The position numbers and the translations under genes were made by a program. The notes below the pieces were generated by a model. That model was not told the DNA's origin. It saw only the letters and a program-made list of their open reading frames with translations, and made no database searches. This document shows positions 47,001-55,300 of a stretch of DNA of 64,000 nt, piece by piece (the first letter of the stretch is position 1; every line of letters starts with the position of its first letter). Where the stretch lies: the NCBI RefSeq assembly GCF_029392815.1, contig NZ_CP113942.1, forward strand, positions 310,001 to 374,000, written 5' to 3'. This DNA is from Bifidobacterium sp. ESL0682 (lineage in GTDB: Bacteria > Actinomycetota > Actinomycetes > Actinomycetales > Bifidobacteriaceae).

Positions 47001-49492
47001 AGGGCAAGACCACGAACCTCCCCAAGGTCTGCGGCTACGTTCCGCCTACCAAAAAGGATGTTGTAGGCGAGGCATCACAGGGTGGCTCGCAGGAGAGTGT
47101 GGACGGCAAGGTCGTCTACCCCGGGCAGAAGGTCGAATACGATCTCGACACCCAACCGCATCTGCCGTCATCGCTTGCTTACACGGTCAAGACTGTCACG
47201 TTCACCGACAAATACGATCAGTACCTGAAGCCTGACAAGCAGACCCTCGAGCTCATGGACCTCAACACCGGCCGGATAATCCCCAAATCGAAATATGCCA
47301 ACCGCTGGGACGACACGGCGCACCAGGTGGCTGTCAATGTCATCGATGCGGCGCTGATTGCGCAATGGCAGGCCGGCGGAGCCCCGCGCATCCAGGTGCG
47401 CTTCGAGGGCACCGTGGCCAAGGACGCCCCCACCGACCACAAGGTCAACAACCAGTGGGTGCTCATGCTCAACAACAGCCTGACGCCCAGCAATGAAGTG
47501 TTCAACATCCCGCCCAGCCTGAACCCCGCCAAACACGACTTCCAGAGCGCCCAGCAGGGCGACCCGACGGTTTCCATCGACGGCAAGACCCTGCTCAAGG
47601 GTGACACCGGCAACTACGTCATCGACCTCGATGCCACGCAGTCGAACATGGCCTACAAGGTCTGGAGACTTGGAGTAATCGACGATTTCGATGAGGAATA
47701 CTTGAAGGTTGACCCCACCAGCGTCACTGTGACCGGCGACGACGGCAGAGACTATACCTCCGGATTCAATATCCAGGTGAGCGACGGTGTGCTTTATGCC
47801 TTCGCCAAGCGTGTCGACACATTCGTGCCTGCCACAGGCGAAACCGTGCATGGCAATCCGCAGCCTGCTGATCTCAAGGCCTACGCGTCCTTGGATACTT
47901 ACCATCCTTTAACCGATCCTGCCATCAATCAGACGCTTCTGGGCCAGCACTACCACATCACGCTGCCCTACACGGTGCAGAAGGTCACCGACGGCTATGT
48001 GGTGAAAAACAAAGCCACGCAGGTCGAGAACGCTGTGCGAAAGGAGACCAACCAGGTGTCTAATCCGCTCAAACCAATCAATCCTGCAAAGGATGTGGTC
48101 GTGAAGGTGGGCGGAGAATCGGTCAACGGTTCCAGCATCTATCAGGGCAGCACCTTCCTTTATCGGCTTGATAGCTCGGTACTTCCTGCCAACCGTGCCT
48201 ATCCTGCTGTCGATAAATGGAGCATTACCGACAAGCTTGACCCAGATTATGACGAATATACGGGCCAATGGGCAGTATATGCCACACGGAATTTATATGG
48301 CAGAGATGGCGGAGTGCTTGCGGAGCAAGGGCGCAGGATTGCCGGCAACGGATTCGACAGTGCTCAGCTTGGCAGTGATATGTTCACCTTGGAGGCGGCA
48401 AGTGATGGCACATTGAGCGTCATCGCCACGCCAGCCTACCGTGATTTGGTATCTGCTGACACCGCGCATGAGCAAGGTTGGTGTGCCTATCTGCAGGTCC
48501 GCAGGCTTAAAGCGACCGAGCGACATGAGAACCGGTTCACCGAGACCATGAATACCCATGTCAACGAGTCGAACATCGTGTGGACGCGCACGCCAGAGCT
48601 CACTCCCAGCCTGCATATCGAGAAATGGGACAAGGGCAGTGGCTGGTCTACCGGTGACCGGGACGAGCCTGATGACTCGTTGCTGATGGTGGGCGACACC
48701 GATATCGTCTTCACCGTCACCAACACCAGTAACAGCGAAGACGGCCACGGTGCGGTGTTTAGAGCCAAGGATCTGACAATCGCCGACACCACCATTTCGG
48801 GTGATGGTGCGATTGCGAGTCTGAAATATCCCGATGATTGGTCGACATTGGTGTTGAAGCCTGGCGATCATGTCGATGTCATCGGCACATTGAAGGACGC
48901 CACGCTGAAACATCGGGACCGCGCGAAGGTTACGGGTATACCGTTGGCCGAGTTGCCGACGGTGGACCGAAATCCTTGGGGAGAAAATTCTGTCAATGGC
49001 GTTGCCGAGCGAGACGCCCAAGGCCTTGTGATTGGGCTTCGTGAATCCGTACCGTCAACGGCGGCAGATGCGCCGGGTTCGGCCGAGACTATGTCAGATT
49101 CCGCAGGACCGGTGGACTCCAAAAACGGTACCGGCATCGCACCTTCGTCCGGATTGCAGAGGCGGGACAGTGCTGTCTGGCAAAATGTGAGGGCTTCACA
49201 TCGAGGTAGTGAGGCCATAGGCGCGGAATCGTTTGCGCAAGGCAGCGGTGCACCAAGCGCCGAAATCGACGGCAAAGTCATGAGTGTCATGCAGCCTGTG
49301 GTCTCCAATCTAGATGATTGGAACGGGAGACGGGAAACGCAACCGGTAGGAATCGTGCCTTTGACAGGACAACCCTTGGTGAATACCGGATCATCCATTG
49401 TTTTGATGTTGCTTGTGGCCGGTGCGTTCTTCTTTGGTGCTCTTCTGCTGATGCTTCTGACTCAAAACAAGCATCGTCCACGGCATCGTTGA
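44018..49492 (+). CDS. Giant cell-wall adhesin, antigen I/II-like, with non-canonical sorting signal
   Basis: About 1,824 residues from ATG 44018, which has GGAGAG 7 bases upstream. A secretion signal covers about residues 1-38 (SRLLAGAVAGLAAVSMLLPG, then ANA). A unique N-terminal region runs to about 469. Two repeats of exactly 165 residues follow (470-634 and 635-799, each beginning near NPDKAW or DPDKAW), and a third diverged copy starts at 800. Three domains resembling the isopeptide-forming C-terminal domains of streptococcal antigen I/II start near 1010, 1169 and 1355; the third has DSSVLPANRAYPAVDKWSI and EYTGQWAVYA. A beta-rich domain (about 1525-1650) and a disordered tail follow. 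The C-terminus has VPLTG (1780-1784), LVNTG (1787-1791), a membrane helix and a basic tail ending HRPRHR. It probably mediates attachment; the ligand is unknown. Confidence 0.85.
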   Translation: MKRTKARAVGFSRLLAGAVAGLAAVSMLLPGVANADGGAGSGGSGTAGSGTGEVKWTYQDSFGTPSDANVTSVLQGMGMRMEGADAPVAINQATSGALNECQARYGEAHPGQEAQANCRLVSVGAIYTPSFANSFTGHPAGFTSSQWAAAWNSETQGKTYTYQGASYQTRDLFSDGVTSINSLVARESEKNVALIVVVLSRDEPPTNYSLGLSTSQQMPAGVVVGSTSPVRDLIHATNNGSPIMEDVNANVTLYYGGEGDGYVPGTHTTKTASIHNNGDSWSPTFTPADLGMRHWQEGSYWFDIAVPRQGGMNADTGHIGYADAAERWSVAAMAPSAPTKSVQQGTSTDGMSNTTAIESGTGRGGYELHFRDIIAPNGVNYDVTGMKVMDATANTDVSGQFSMNWDRSANMVKADRSKDKGEMPADHIFRFEFRVTVHQPNANKVGDTASVAWNAHPFVDTPHYEFPTRGPDPDKAWTTDPNEALATADPNHTNQAGSDGRTFVPGDRVSSVVNGTLPKDLIENLSQYSLTDDWSAASRYVDFPNGSAKVYVDGIDRTADFTVATVGSKTTATAKPSILASSAHQAADRKVKLVLDGAFKSSVTAADAISMTNSGAEKWNGQISATNTPPVLVRSPNPDKAWVKDTPEALATSDRNHTNAVAADGKTYVTGDDAVVVVNGILPKNLAKDLSQYSVSDDWTGAAQYADFPNGRARVYVDGVDRTADFSVSTTGHVTTASAKPSILTGSGKQTNDRKVKLVLTGTMTKDVDAHTAATIVNKGSERWNGKTAATNEPQVHIWSPNPDKSWVKLGANGRWQTVIDPSRSNATGADNLTFLDGDQLGAVVNLPITNPKSLEYGVNNLTLTDDYAKADYLVDPQALSKVRVYMAAVTRFDQSSVTGINGSGTDVTDKFDITRAGTRITAAAKTDWLAQLSRHAGPVQVTMLVPFTANYANGKGAKQVREDFHKAPGDELSFCTSPDGSALLNAGSITVNRQGKTTNLPKVCGYVPPTKKDVVGEASQGGSQESVDGKVVYPGQKVEYDLDTQPHLPSSLAYTVKTVTFTDKYDQYLKPDKQTLELMDLNTGRIIPKSKYANRWDDTAHQVAVNVIDAALIAQWQAGGAPRIQVRFEGTVAKDAPTDHKVNNQWVLMLNNSLTPSNEVFNIPPSLNPAKHDFQSAQQGDPTVSIDGKTLLKGDTGNYVIDLDATQSNMAYKVWRLGVIDDFDEEYLKVDPTSVTVTGDDGRDYTSGFNIQVSDGVLYAFAKRVDTFVPATGETVHGNPQPADLKAYASLDTYHPLTDPAINQTLLGQHYHITLPYTVQKVTDGYVVKNKATQVENAVRKETNQVSNPLKPINPAKDVVVKVGGESVNGSSIYQGSTFLYRLDSSVLPANRAYPAVDKWSITDKLDPDYDEYTGQWAVYATRNLYGRDGGVLAEQGRRIAGNGFDSAQLGSDMFTLEAASDGTLSVIATPAYRDLVSADTAHEQGWCAYLQVRRLKATERHENRFTETMNTHVNESNIVWTRTPELTPSLHIEKWDKGSGWSTGDRDEPDDSLLMVGDTDIVFTVTNTSNSEDGHGAVFRAKDLTIADTTISGDGAIASLKYPDDWSTLVLKPGDHVDVIGTLKDATLKHRDRAKVTGIPLAELPTVDRNPWGENSVNGVAERDAQGLVIGLRESVPSTAADAPGSAETMSDSAGPVDSKNGTGIAPSSGLQRRDSAVWQNVRASHRGSEAIGAESFAQGSGAPSAEIDGKVMSVMQPVVSNLDDWNGRRETQPVGIVPLTGQPLVNTGSSIVLMLLVAGAFFFGALLLMLLTQNKHRPRHR

Positions 49493-49876
49493 CCGCAATC
49501 GTATGCCTGTTGTGGCAAGAAACGAAAGGATGAATCCAGATTGACGGGTCCAGTCAATGGATTGAGTCCCGAAGGTTCTTGCCAAAATAGCAGATATTGG
49601 GAATTCAGCAAGTATTCAGTAAATGTCCAAGAATGTTTCCTGAAAGTTGTTGCCTATCTTAGGCATTGTTGCAGTGATTGCCCATGAATGTGTTGTTTCA
49701 TAAAAATATCTACGCAGAAAGCTTTAGAAGGATATTTGGAGTTGTTGCTTTGCTGCATAGACGAAGCGATGTACTTGAGCAATATGTGGGGAAGTCCCAA
49801 GTCACCGCTGTTCATATCGCTCGATGTGTATGTATCGAAATCTTCGAGCGAACAATAGCAAAACAGGAGTGTAATT
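49493..49876. other. AT-rich intergenic region after adhesin gene
   Basis: 384 bases of lower GC than the surroundings. Short open frames on both strands do not resemble known proteins. I see no clear terminator or transposon end. Possible decayed sequence. Confidence 0.4.
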
Positions 49877-50650
49877 ATGAACGACAATATGAACAAGAAT
49901 GATGCCACTCATACCGGTGCTGGCGCCCGTCAGGACGATACCGCCGCATTCAGCAGCGAACAGCCGACCACGCGTTTTGAACCAGATAATGGCTTTATGC
50001 AGTATCCGCCGGCTAACGGGGAGACTTTCTCTGCTAACGGTTCTACGGACCAATCTGGCCAGTCTGGTCTGCCGAACCAGCAGCCCAAGCGGCGCTTCAG
50101 CAAGATGTGGGGTGTAGTTATCGGCGTCGCTGTGGCATGCGGATTGGCCGGCGGAGCCATCGCTGGAGTGGCCACGGCGAAATCCGTCACTCCTTCGCAT
50201 CCTCAGCAGATGCAGCGTGAGATGTCTGGCGGCCACAATGGTCAAAGCGGTCGTGGTGGCCGCGACGGAATGGGCCAGATGCCTGGTGCGGGTCAAGACG
50301 GGTCTGCAAAGGGCAACGGTCAACCGGGCCAAGGTGGATCAAGCCAGCCCAATGGTTCCGGGCAAGCTGATGGTTCCGGGCAAGCTGATGGTTCCGGTCA
50401 GAACGGCGGCATGGGTTCGCCGAATGACGGTGGTTCGTCGAACGGTCCCGATTCGCAGAATTCCGGTAACGGAAATCCTTCCGGCAAATCCGGTCAATCC
50501 GGCAACGGTCCATCTGCTACCAACCGAGGCAACGGTAATGGCATGAAAGACTCCGGAGCTGGCAAAACCGATGGCAGCGACACGGCCAATAACTCTGCCT
50601 ACAAGGTTTCTGGTTCATCATTCGCTACATCGACCAGTGCACTGATCTAG
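49877..50650 (+). CDS. Single-pass membrane protein with Gly/Ser/Gln/Asn-rich external domain
   Basis: A 257-residue protein of unknown function. The polar cytoplasmic part (about 75 residues) is followed by one membrane helix (MWGVVIGVAVACGLAGGAIAGVA). An extracellular low-complexity region is dominated by Gly, Ser, Asn and Gln, including an exact 18-base tandem repeat at 50354-50389 that encodes GSGQAD twice. AACAGGAGTG precedes the ATG. The composition suggests a flexible surface or wall-spanning stalk. It lies downstream of the adhesin, but a 384-base gap makes co-transcription uncertain. Confidence 0.7.
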   Translation: MNDNMNKNDATHTGAGARQDDTAAFSSEQPTTRFEPDNGFMQYPPANGETFSANGSTDQSGQSGLPNQQPKRRFSKMWGVVIGVAVACGLAGGAIAGVATAKSVTPSHPQQMQREMSGGHNGQSGRGGRDGMGQMPGAGQDGSAKGNGQPGQGGSSQPNGSGQADGSGQADGSGQNGGMGSPNDGGSSNGPDSQNSGNGNPSGKSGQSGNGPSATNRGNGNGMKDSGAGKTDGSDTANNSAYKVSGSSFATSTSALI

Positions 50651-50696
50651 GAGCGCTTCATATGACTTCGCGATGAAGTAGATCTTGGTATTCATA

Positions 50697-50736
50697 CAGT
50701 GGCGGTCTCGACTTAGTCTGGGCCGTCACTGTGCTC
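50697..50736 (+). terminator. Possible weak terminator
   Basis: ACAGTGGCGGTC and GGCCGTCACTGT pair imperfectly across a 12-15 base loop, with no clear T-tract after it. It lies just after the Gly-rich membrane protein gene. Confidence 0.35.
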
Positions 50737-50890
50737 AAATATCGATAACTGCTACAGGCCCAAGACGCACCGACATCACACAATCTTGCCAACCTTTCTC
50801 ATCGACATCCTCTTGGAATAGGTACCTTCCTGTGCAGTAGACTAGTAATTGCCAGAAAAACCTAGCGGCCAATGATGGAAGGTAGGAATA

Positions 50891-51520
50891 ATGGAACTCA
50901 AAGAGTGGGCCACGTTAGCCATATCGCTGGTCGCACTGTCCATATCGGTGGTAGTAGACTGGCGGCAATGGCGATGGCGGCCGCAAGCCGAGATATTTTT
51001 CAAGCACATTCCCAACGGCGACAACAAAACTCTGCCAAACTGCTCGCTTCTGAAAGAAAGCCGGAAGTTCGGGGAACCCATGCTGATCGGTTACATCATG
51101 AATTGTGGTGATGGAGAAGCATATCTGGCTGATTTGGATTTCGGAGGCTGTGTGGCCGCTCTGTACGAGCTAAGAAGGGGAAACGACTGGTCGCTTGTCG
51201 GATACGGCGAGGCTGCCAAGATAACGCATGAGCCGCTGAAACAATTTGTCGTCGTTTGGGATCTGCCCCACCAGGGAGAACAATTTGTAGGGGTGCACTG
51301 GACAGAACAGCCGACACGGTTGCATAGATGTCGGTACAAGCGCCTGCCGCTCCAAGAAATACCGAAACCGGTTGAGCATAGCCGGTCAAGAAGCCGTCGG
51401 TACCGTCTTCTCGAGAGTCTAAAGAACGCGCATGCTCATGCCATCTATCACAATCCGCCGAAAGATGGTTATTCCCAGATAATTGCCGAGGAATGGTCGC
51501 AGGAGGCACGTCAAGTTTGA
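50891..51520 (+). CDS. Hypothetical protein with N-terminal membrane helix
   Basis: 209 residues, no family recognised. Residues about 7-24 (ATLAISLVALSISVVVDW) are a membrane anchor. The rest is a soluble, Arg/His/Trp-rich domain with mixed alpha/beta character and a basic segment (about residues 155-180). GGAAGGTAGGAATA precedes the ATG. It lies alone between the surface-protein region and the initiator tRNA gene. tRNA genes are common integration points, so this could be acquired cargo, but no integrase or att site was seen. Confidence 0.6.
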   Translation: MELKEWATLAISLVALSISVVVDWRQWRWRPQAEIFFKHIPNGDNKTLPNCSLLKESRKFGEPMLIGYIMNCGDGEAYLADLDFGGCVAALYELRRGNDWSLVGYGEAAKITHEPLKQFVVVWDLPHQGEQFVGVHWTEQPTRLHRCRYKRLPLQEIPKPVEHSRSRSRRYRLLESLKNAHAHAIYHNPPKDGYSQIIAEEWSQEARQV

Positions 51521-51575
51521 TGGTTAAGTCATTCTGATTCAGCATGCTTGCAATAAGCAAAGCTTTATATAGAAA

Positions 51576-51609
51576 AAGCCTCCGGCTTCATCAATATGAA
51601 ACCGGAGGC
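51576..51609 (-). terminator. Terminator of the initiator tRNA gene
   Basis: On the minus strand a 14-bp stem (51609-51596 with 51591-51578, one wobble mismatch) has a short loop and is followed by TTTTT. It sits immediately after the tRNA 3' end. Confidence 0.88.
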
Positions 51610-51614
51610 ATTGG

Positions 51615-51688
51615 TAGCGGGGTTAGGATTTGAACCTAAGACCTCTGGGTTATGAGCCCAGCGAGCTACCGAGCTGCTCCACCCCGCG
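51615..51688 (-). tRNA. Initiator tRNA-fMet (CAT)
   Basis: The 74-nt cloverleaf, read on the minus strand, begins CGCGGGGTGGAGCAG. The anticodon CAT lies in a loop flanked by the three G-C pairs typical of initiators (GGG...CCC), with TTCAAATC in the T-loop. The first acceptor position is an unpaired C opposite T, the hallmark that keeps the initiator from elongation. The discriminator base is A. The CCA end is not fully encoded. It is divergent from metA. Confidence 0.95.
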
Positions 51689-51794
51689 ACGGCTGTTTAA
51701 GACAGCAATAATCTAGATTACGGATAATGGCGGAAAAGTCAAATCTTCGGCGCGTTTTTTGCTATGAGGGCAGATTTGCGACCATAATAGGACT

Positions 51795-52835
51795 ATGCCT
51801 ATCAAGATTGCTAGCGGACTGCCGGCGCGCGAAATACTCGATTCGGAGCGGATTTTCGCCATCGAGAAGCCGGAAGCGGAGCAGCAGCGAATTCGTCCGC
51901 TCAAATTGGTCGTCTTGAATCTCATGCCCAAGAAAATCGAGACGGAAACGCAGCTGTTACGTCTGATTTCCAAGTCGCCGCTGCAGGTCGACATCGATTT
52001 CATGAAGACCTCGACCCATGAGTCCACCCATGTCAGCGCCGATCACCTACTCAAGTTTTACGAGAACTTCGACGCATTCAAAGACAATTACTACGACGGT
52101 CTGGTGGTCACGGGCGCTCCGGTTGAACATCTCGATTTCCAGCAGGTCGATTATTGGGATGAGCTCACGCAGATCCTCGATTGGGCGCAGACCCACGTTT
52201 TCTCCACGATGTACCTCTGCTGGGGAGCGATGGCCGGGCTCAACTATCGCTATGGAATCCGCAAGCAGAATTTCAGGGAAAAGCTTTTCGGCGTCTTCCC
52301 GCAATATCTGCAGGATGAGTACTGCTTCATCACCAACGGTTTCGACGAAATCTCGCTCCAGCCGCATTCGAGAGTGGCTGGTATCAACGAGGATGACGTT
52401 GCCGCCAACCCTGACCTGCAGGTGCTCACCTGGGGCCCGCAGGCTGGTTCCGGTCTCATCGCCGCCCGCGATTTCTCTGAGGTTTTTGTACTCGGCCATT
52501 GGGAGTACGGCAAGTACACGCTGCGCGACGAATACGAGCGCGACAAGGCCAAGGGACTGACGAACGTGCCCTTCCCGGCCAATTATTTCCCGCACGACGA
52601 TCCGTCGCTGGAACCTCTCTTTTCATGGCGCGCACACGCCAATCTGCTGTGGCGCAACTGGCTCAACTGGGTCTACGAGACCACGCCTTACGACTTGAAG
52701 GAAGTGCCGAGACTTCGCGCAGAGAGGAAATTGGGGACTGACCGTTCCATTCGCCATGAGCCCGGCTCGCCGCGAGTGGATGGATTCAAGCCTGTGGAAC
52801 AAGACGGTTACGGTCTTATTCCTGGCAAAGCTTGA
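51795..52835 (+). CDS. metA: Homoserine O-acyltransferase MetA, predicted acetyl-specific
   Basis: MetA activates homoserine for methionine synthesis. Numbering lines up with the E. coli enzyme without gaps at the N-terminal half: catalytic Cys142 (YLCWGAMAG), and the His235/Glu237 pair in HWEYGKYTL. Position 111 is Glu (TGAPVEHLD). E. coli MetA, which uses succinyl-CoA, has Gly there, whereas Glu111 is linked to acetyl-CoA use. I therefore predict O-acetylhomoserine as product. The protein has 346 residues; the start is ATG 51795. Confidence 0.93.
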   Translation: MPIKIASGLPAREILDSERIFAIEKPEAEQQRIRPLKLVVLNLMPKKIETETQLLRLISKSPLQVDIDFMKTSTHESTHVSADHLLKFYENFDAFKDNYYDGLVVTGAPVEHLDFQQVDYWDELTQILDWAQTHVFSTMYLCWGAMAGLNYRYGIRKQNFREKLFGVFPQYLQDEYCFITNGFDEISLQPHSRVAGINEDDVAANPDLQVLTWGPQAGSGLIAARDFSEVFVLGHWEYGKYTLRDEYERDKAKGLTNVPFPANYFPHDDPSLEPLFSWRAHANLLWRNWLNWVYETTPYDLKEVPRLRAERKLGTDRSIRHEPGSPRVDGFKPVEQDGYGLIPGKA

Positions 52836-53429
52836 AACGGCAAGGATTCCAGGACATTTGTAGGTCGCTGGACCTTTTATCCCCGCAAGGTTCTGCATAC
52901 CTATATATCAAAGGTTGCGTTTGACGGTTCCAGAATGTTCCAGAATGTCCCAGAGTGATCTGTTCTACACGTTGCCATTAACCCATTTCAAGCCAGATTT
53001 GCTATATTTTGGCCACTATTCAATGGAAAAATAACAATATTTCGTATCATTTTTCAAAAAATGGACGAAACGCTAGATAAAAATATTTTTTCAAGAATCT
53101 TCCAGCGTTTTGTTGACAAAGAAATTTGTTGCAATCATTGGGTTTTCAACATCAAATTCCGAAAATCTGCAATATAAATTATCGTCTGAAATACCAAAAA
53201 TCGTGATGAAATGTGTTCTAATTTACATTTCTCAAAAAAACGACGTACAATCGTCTGCGGCCGTTCGGAGTTGATCGCCATTTCGAAGCTCCGTGCTTCT
53301 ATTTGGCTATTCTCTCTTCGACCACCAAAGTGAAATTGTTCCCACTACGCGCCATTTAGCGAAATGTAGCGGCTTCATTTCTTTTGGATGCAATAGACTG
53401 GTAAGCCTGAGATTAATCAGGGAGGGCAT
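52836..53429 (+). promoter_or_regulatory. Long AT-rich control region upstream of the ATP synthase operon
   Basis: 594 bases without a gene. Three 10-bp units, TTCCAGAATG, TTCCAGAATG and TCCCAGAGTG, lie in tandem at 52928-52957. From about 52980 to 53240 the DNA is strongly AT-rich with spaced runs of A and T, as in intrinsically bent DNA. A possible promoter is TTACAT (53223-53228) with TACAAT (53246-53251), 17 bases apart. Bifidobacterial atp operons are acid-inducible, so a large regulatory region would make sense, but the link is inferred. Confidence 0.5.
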
Positions 53430-54245
53430 ATGATCGAAGCTGTTGGCGCGAATATGTTGTTGGCGTCGGCGTCCGGTGCGGATTTGCCGGGTGTCAACGA
53501 CTTCCTGCCTCCGGAGATTCTTTTCCAGGGCACCCCGTTCGCCATCAATCGCATCATCCTCATCCGCATTGTCGCTACGATTCTGCTGCTCATCATCTTG
53601 GGCATCACCGCAGCCCATGCCAAACTCATTCCCGGCCGTTGGCAGGGTCTTGTCGAAATGGGCATGGACTTCGTACGCAACAACGTGGTATACGAGACCA
53701 TGGGCGAGTTGCGCGGCAAGCGTCATGTGCCGATGATTACCACTCTGTTCTTCACGATCTTCTTCTTCAATCTCTTCGGGGTCATCCCCGGAGCGAATAT
53801 GGCTGCAACGGCCACGATCACCATGCCTTTGGTTTTCGCCATCTGGGTGCTGGTGCAGTACTGGATTACCGCGTGCCGCGAAAAAGGTCTCTGGGGCTAC
53901 ATTCGTGACGAATGCTTTACTCCCGGAGTGCCGTGGCCTGTCTACATTCTTCTGGCTCCGATTCAGCTGCTCGAGTTGGTCATCATCCGCCCGGCGTCGC
54001 TGACGATTCGACTGTTCGCCAACATGATTTCCGGCCACCTTACGGTAGCCACCTGCCTGGCGTTCGCACAGTTCTGGATGATTGAGTCGTCCAACAAGAT
54101 GGTCGGTGTGCCGGTCGGCGCGGCGTGGTTCCTCGGCGGCATCGTGATGACACTGTTCGAAGTGTTCGTCGCCTTCCTGCAGGCCTATGTCTTCTCGATT
54201 CTCGCCACGGTCTATATCAACCTGAGCTATCCGGAGGCTGAATAG
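53430..54245 (+). CDS. atpB: ATP synthase subunit a
   Basis: The membrane stator half-channel of the F1Fo ATP synthase. Five or six membrane helices are visible. The essential Arg lies in ASLTIRLFANMISGH, preceded by PIQLLELVIIRP. GGAGG lies just ahead of the ATG at 53430. It opens the atpBEFHAGDC operon. In fermentative bifidobacteria the complex mainly hydrolyses ATP to pump protons out. Confidence 0.95.
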   Translation: MIEAVGANMLLASASGADLPGVNDFLPPEILFQGTPFAINRIILIRIVATILLLIILGITAAHAKLIPGRWQGLVEMGMDFVRNNVVYETMGELRGKRHVPMITTLFFTIFFFNLFGVIPGANMAATATITMPLVFAIWVLVQYWITACREKGLWGYIRDECFTPGVPWPVYILLAPIQLLELVIIRPASLTIRLFANMISGHLTVATCLAFAQFWMIESSNKMVGVPVGAAWFLGGIVMTLFEVFVAFLQAYVFSILATVYINLSYPEAE

Positions 54246-54313
54246 TCAACGACTGGCTTGGTCGAGACAACGCACGGTCTCGCTTGAAATGCGATACAGC
54301 GCGTAAACAATAA

Positions 54314-54622
<309 letters not shown>

Positions 54623-54678
54623 AACCAGCCCACGCAACAAGCGAAAACAATGACAAAAACGAACGATGAAAGGAGATC

Positions 54679-55209
54679 ATGATGACATTTGCTGCCTCGA
54701 AGGGCATCAACCTGTTTATTCCCAAGGTTTATGACATCGTATGGTCCCTGATCATTCTTGCCATAGTCGCTGTGTTCTTCTATAAGTTCTTCATGCCCAA
54801 GTTCAACGCGATTTTCGACGAACGTGCCGAAAAAATCGAAGGCAACATCGCCAAGGCCAAGAAGGCCAAGGACGATGCGGACTCGGCCAAGAAGAAGTAT
54901 GAAGACCAGCTCAACCATGCTCGTGTCGACGCTTCAAAGATCACCGACAATGCTCGCACCGAGGCGACGAAGATTATCTCCGACGCCCATACCCGTGCGG
55001 ACAAGGAAGCGGAACAGATCACCGCGAACGCCCAGCGTTCGATTGCCTCGCAGCAACAGCAGGCGATGGTGACGCTGAAGAGCGAAGTCGGCACTTTGGC
55101 TACGGCTCTTGCCGGCAAGATTCTGGGCTCCAAGCTTCAGGACACCGACGTGCAGAGCAACATGATCGACAGCATGATTGACGATCTCGACAAGAAAACT
55201 GAAAAATGA
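54679..55209 (+). CDS. atpF: ATP synthase subunit b
   Basis: The peripheral stalk. One N-terminal membrane helix (YDIVWSLIILAIVAVFFYKFF) is followed by FNAIFDERAEKIEG and a long charged coiled coil to the end (176 residues), which reaches up to delta. AAAGGAG lies ahead of the ATG pair at 54679/54682. Confidence 0.94.
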   Translation: MMTFAASKGINLFIPKVYDIVWSLIILAIVAVFFYKFFMPKFNAIFDERAEKIEGNIAKAKKAKDDADSAKKKYEDQLNHARVDASKITDNARTEATKIISDAHTRADKEAEQITANAQRSIASQQQQAMVTLKSEVGTLATALAGKILGSKLQDTDVQSNMIDSMIDDLDKKTEK

Positions 55210-55300
55210 GCGATGACACGTTTTCGGTTGTTTCCGGAGTCACGTGCCGTTGTTGATGGATTGAAGACAGTGTTTATTATTCAACGAATGGAGGTGAGCA

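Noticed and set aside
49493..49876. A decayed transposase between the adhesin and Gly-rich protein genes
   Set aside because: The short frames do not show transposase motifs, and no terminal inverted repeats or target duplications were found.
50340..50400. CRISPR-like tandem repeat
   Set aside because: It is an 18-base in-frame coding repeat without spacers.
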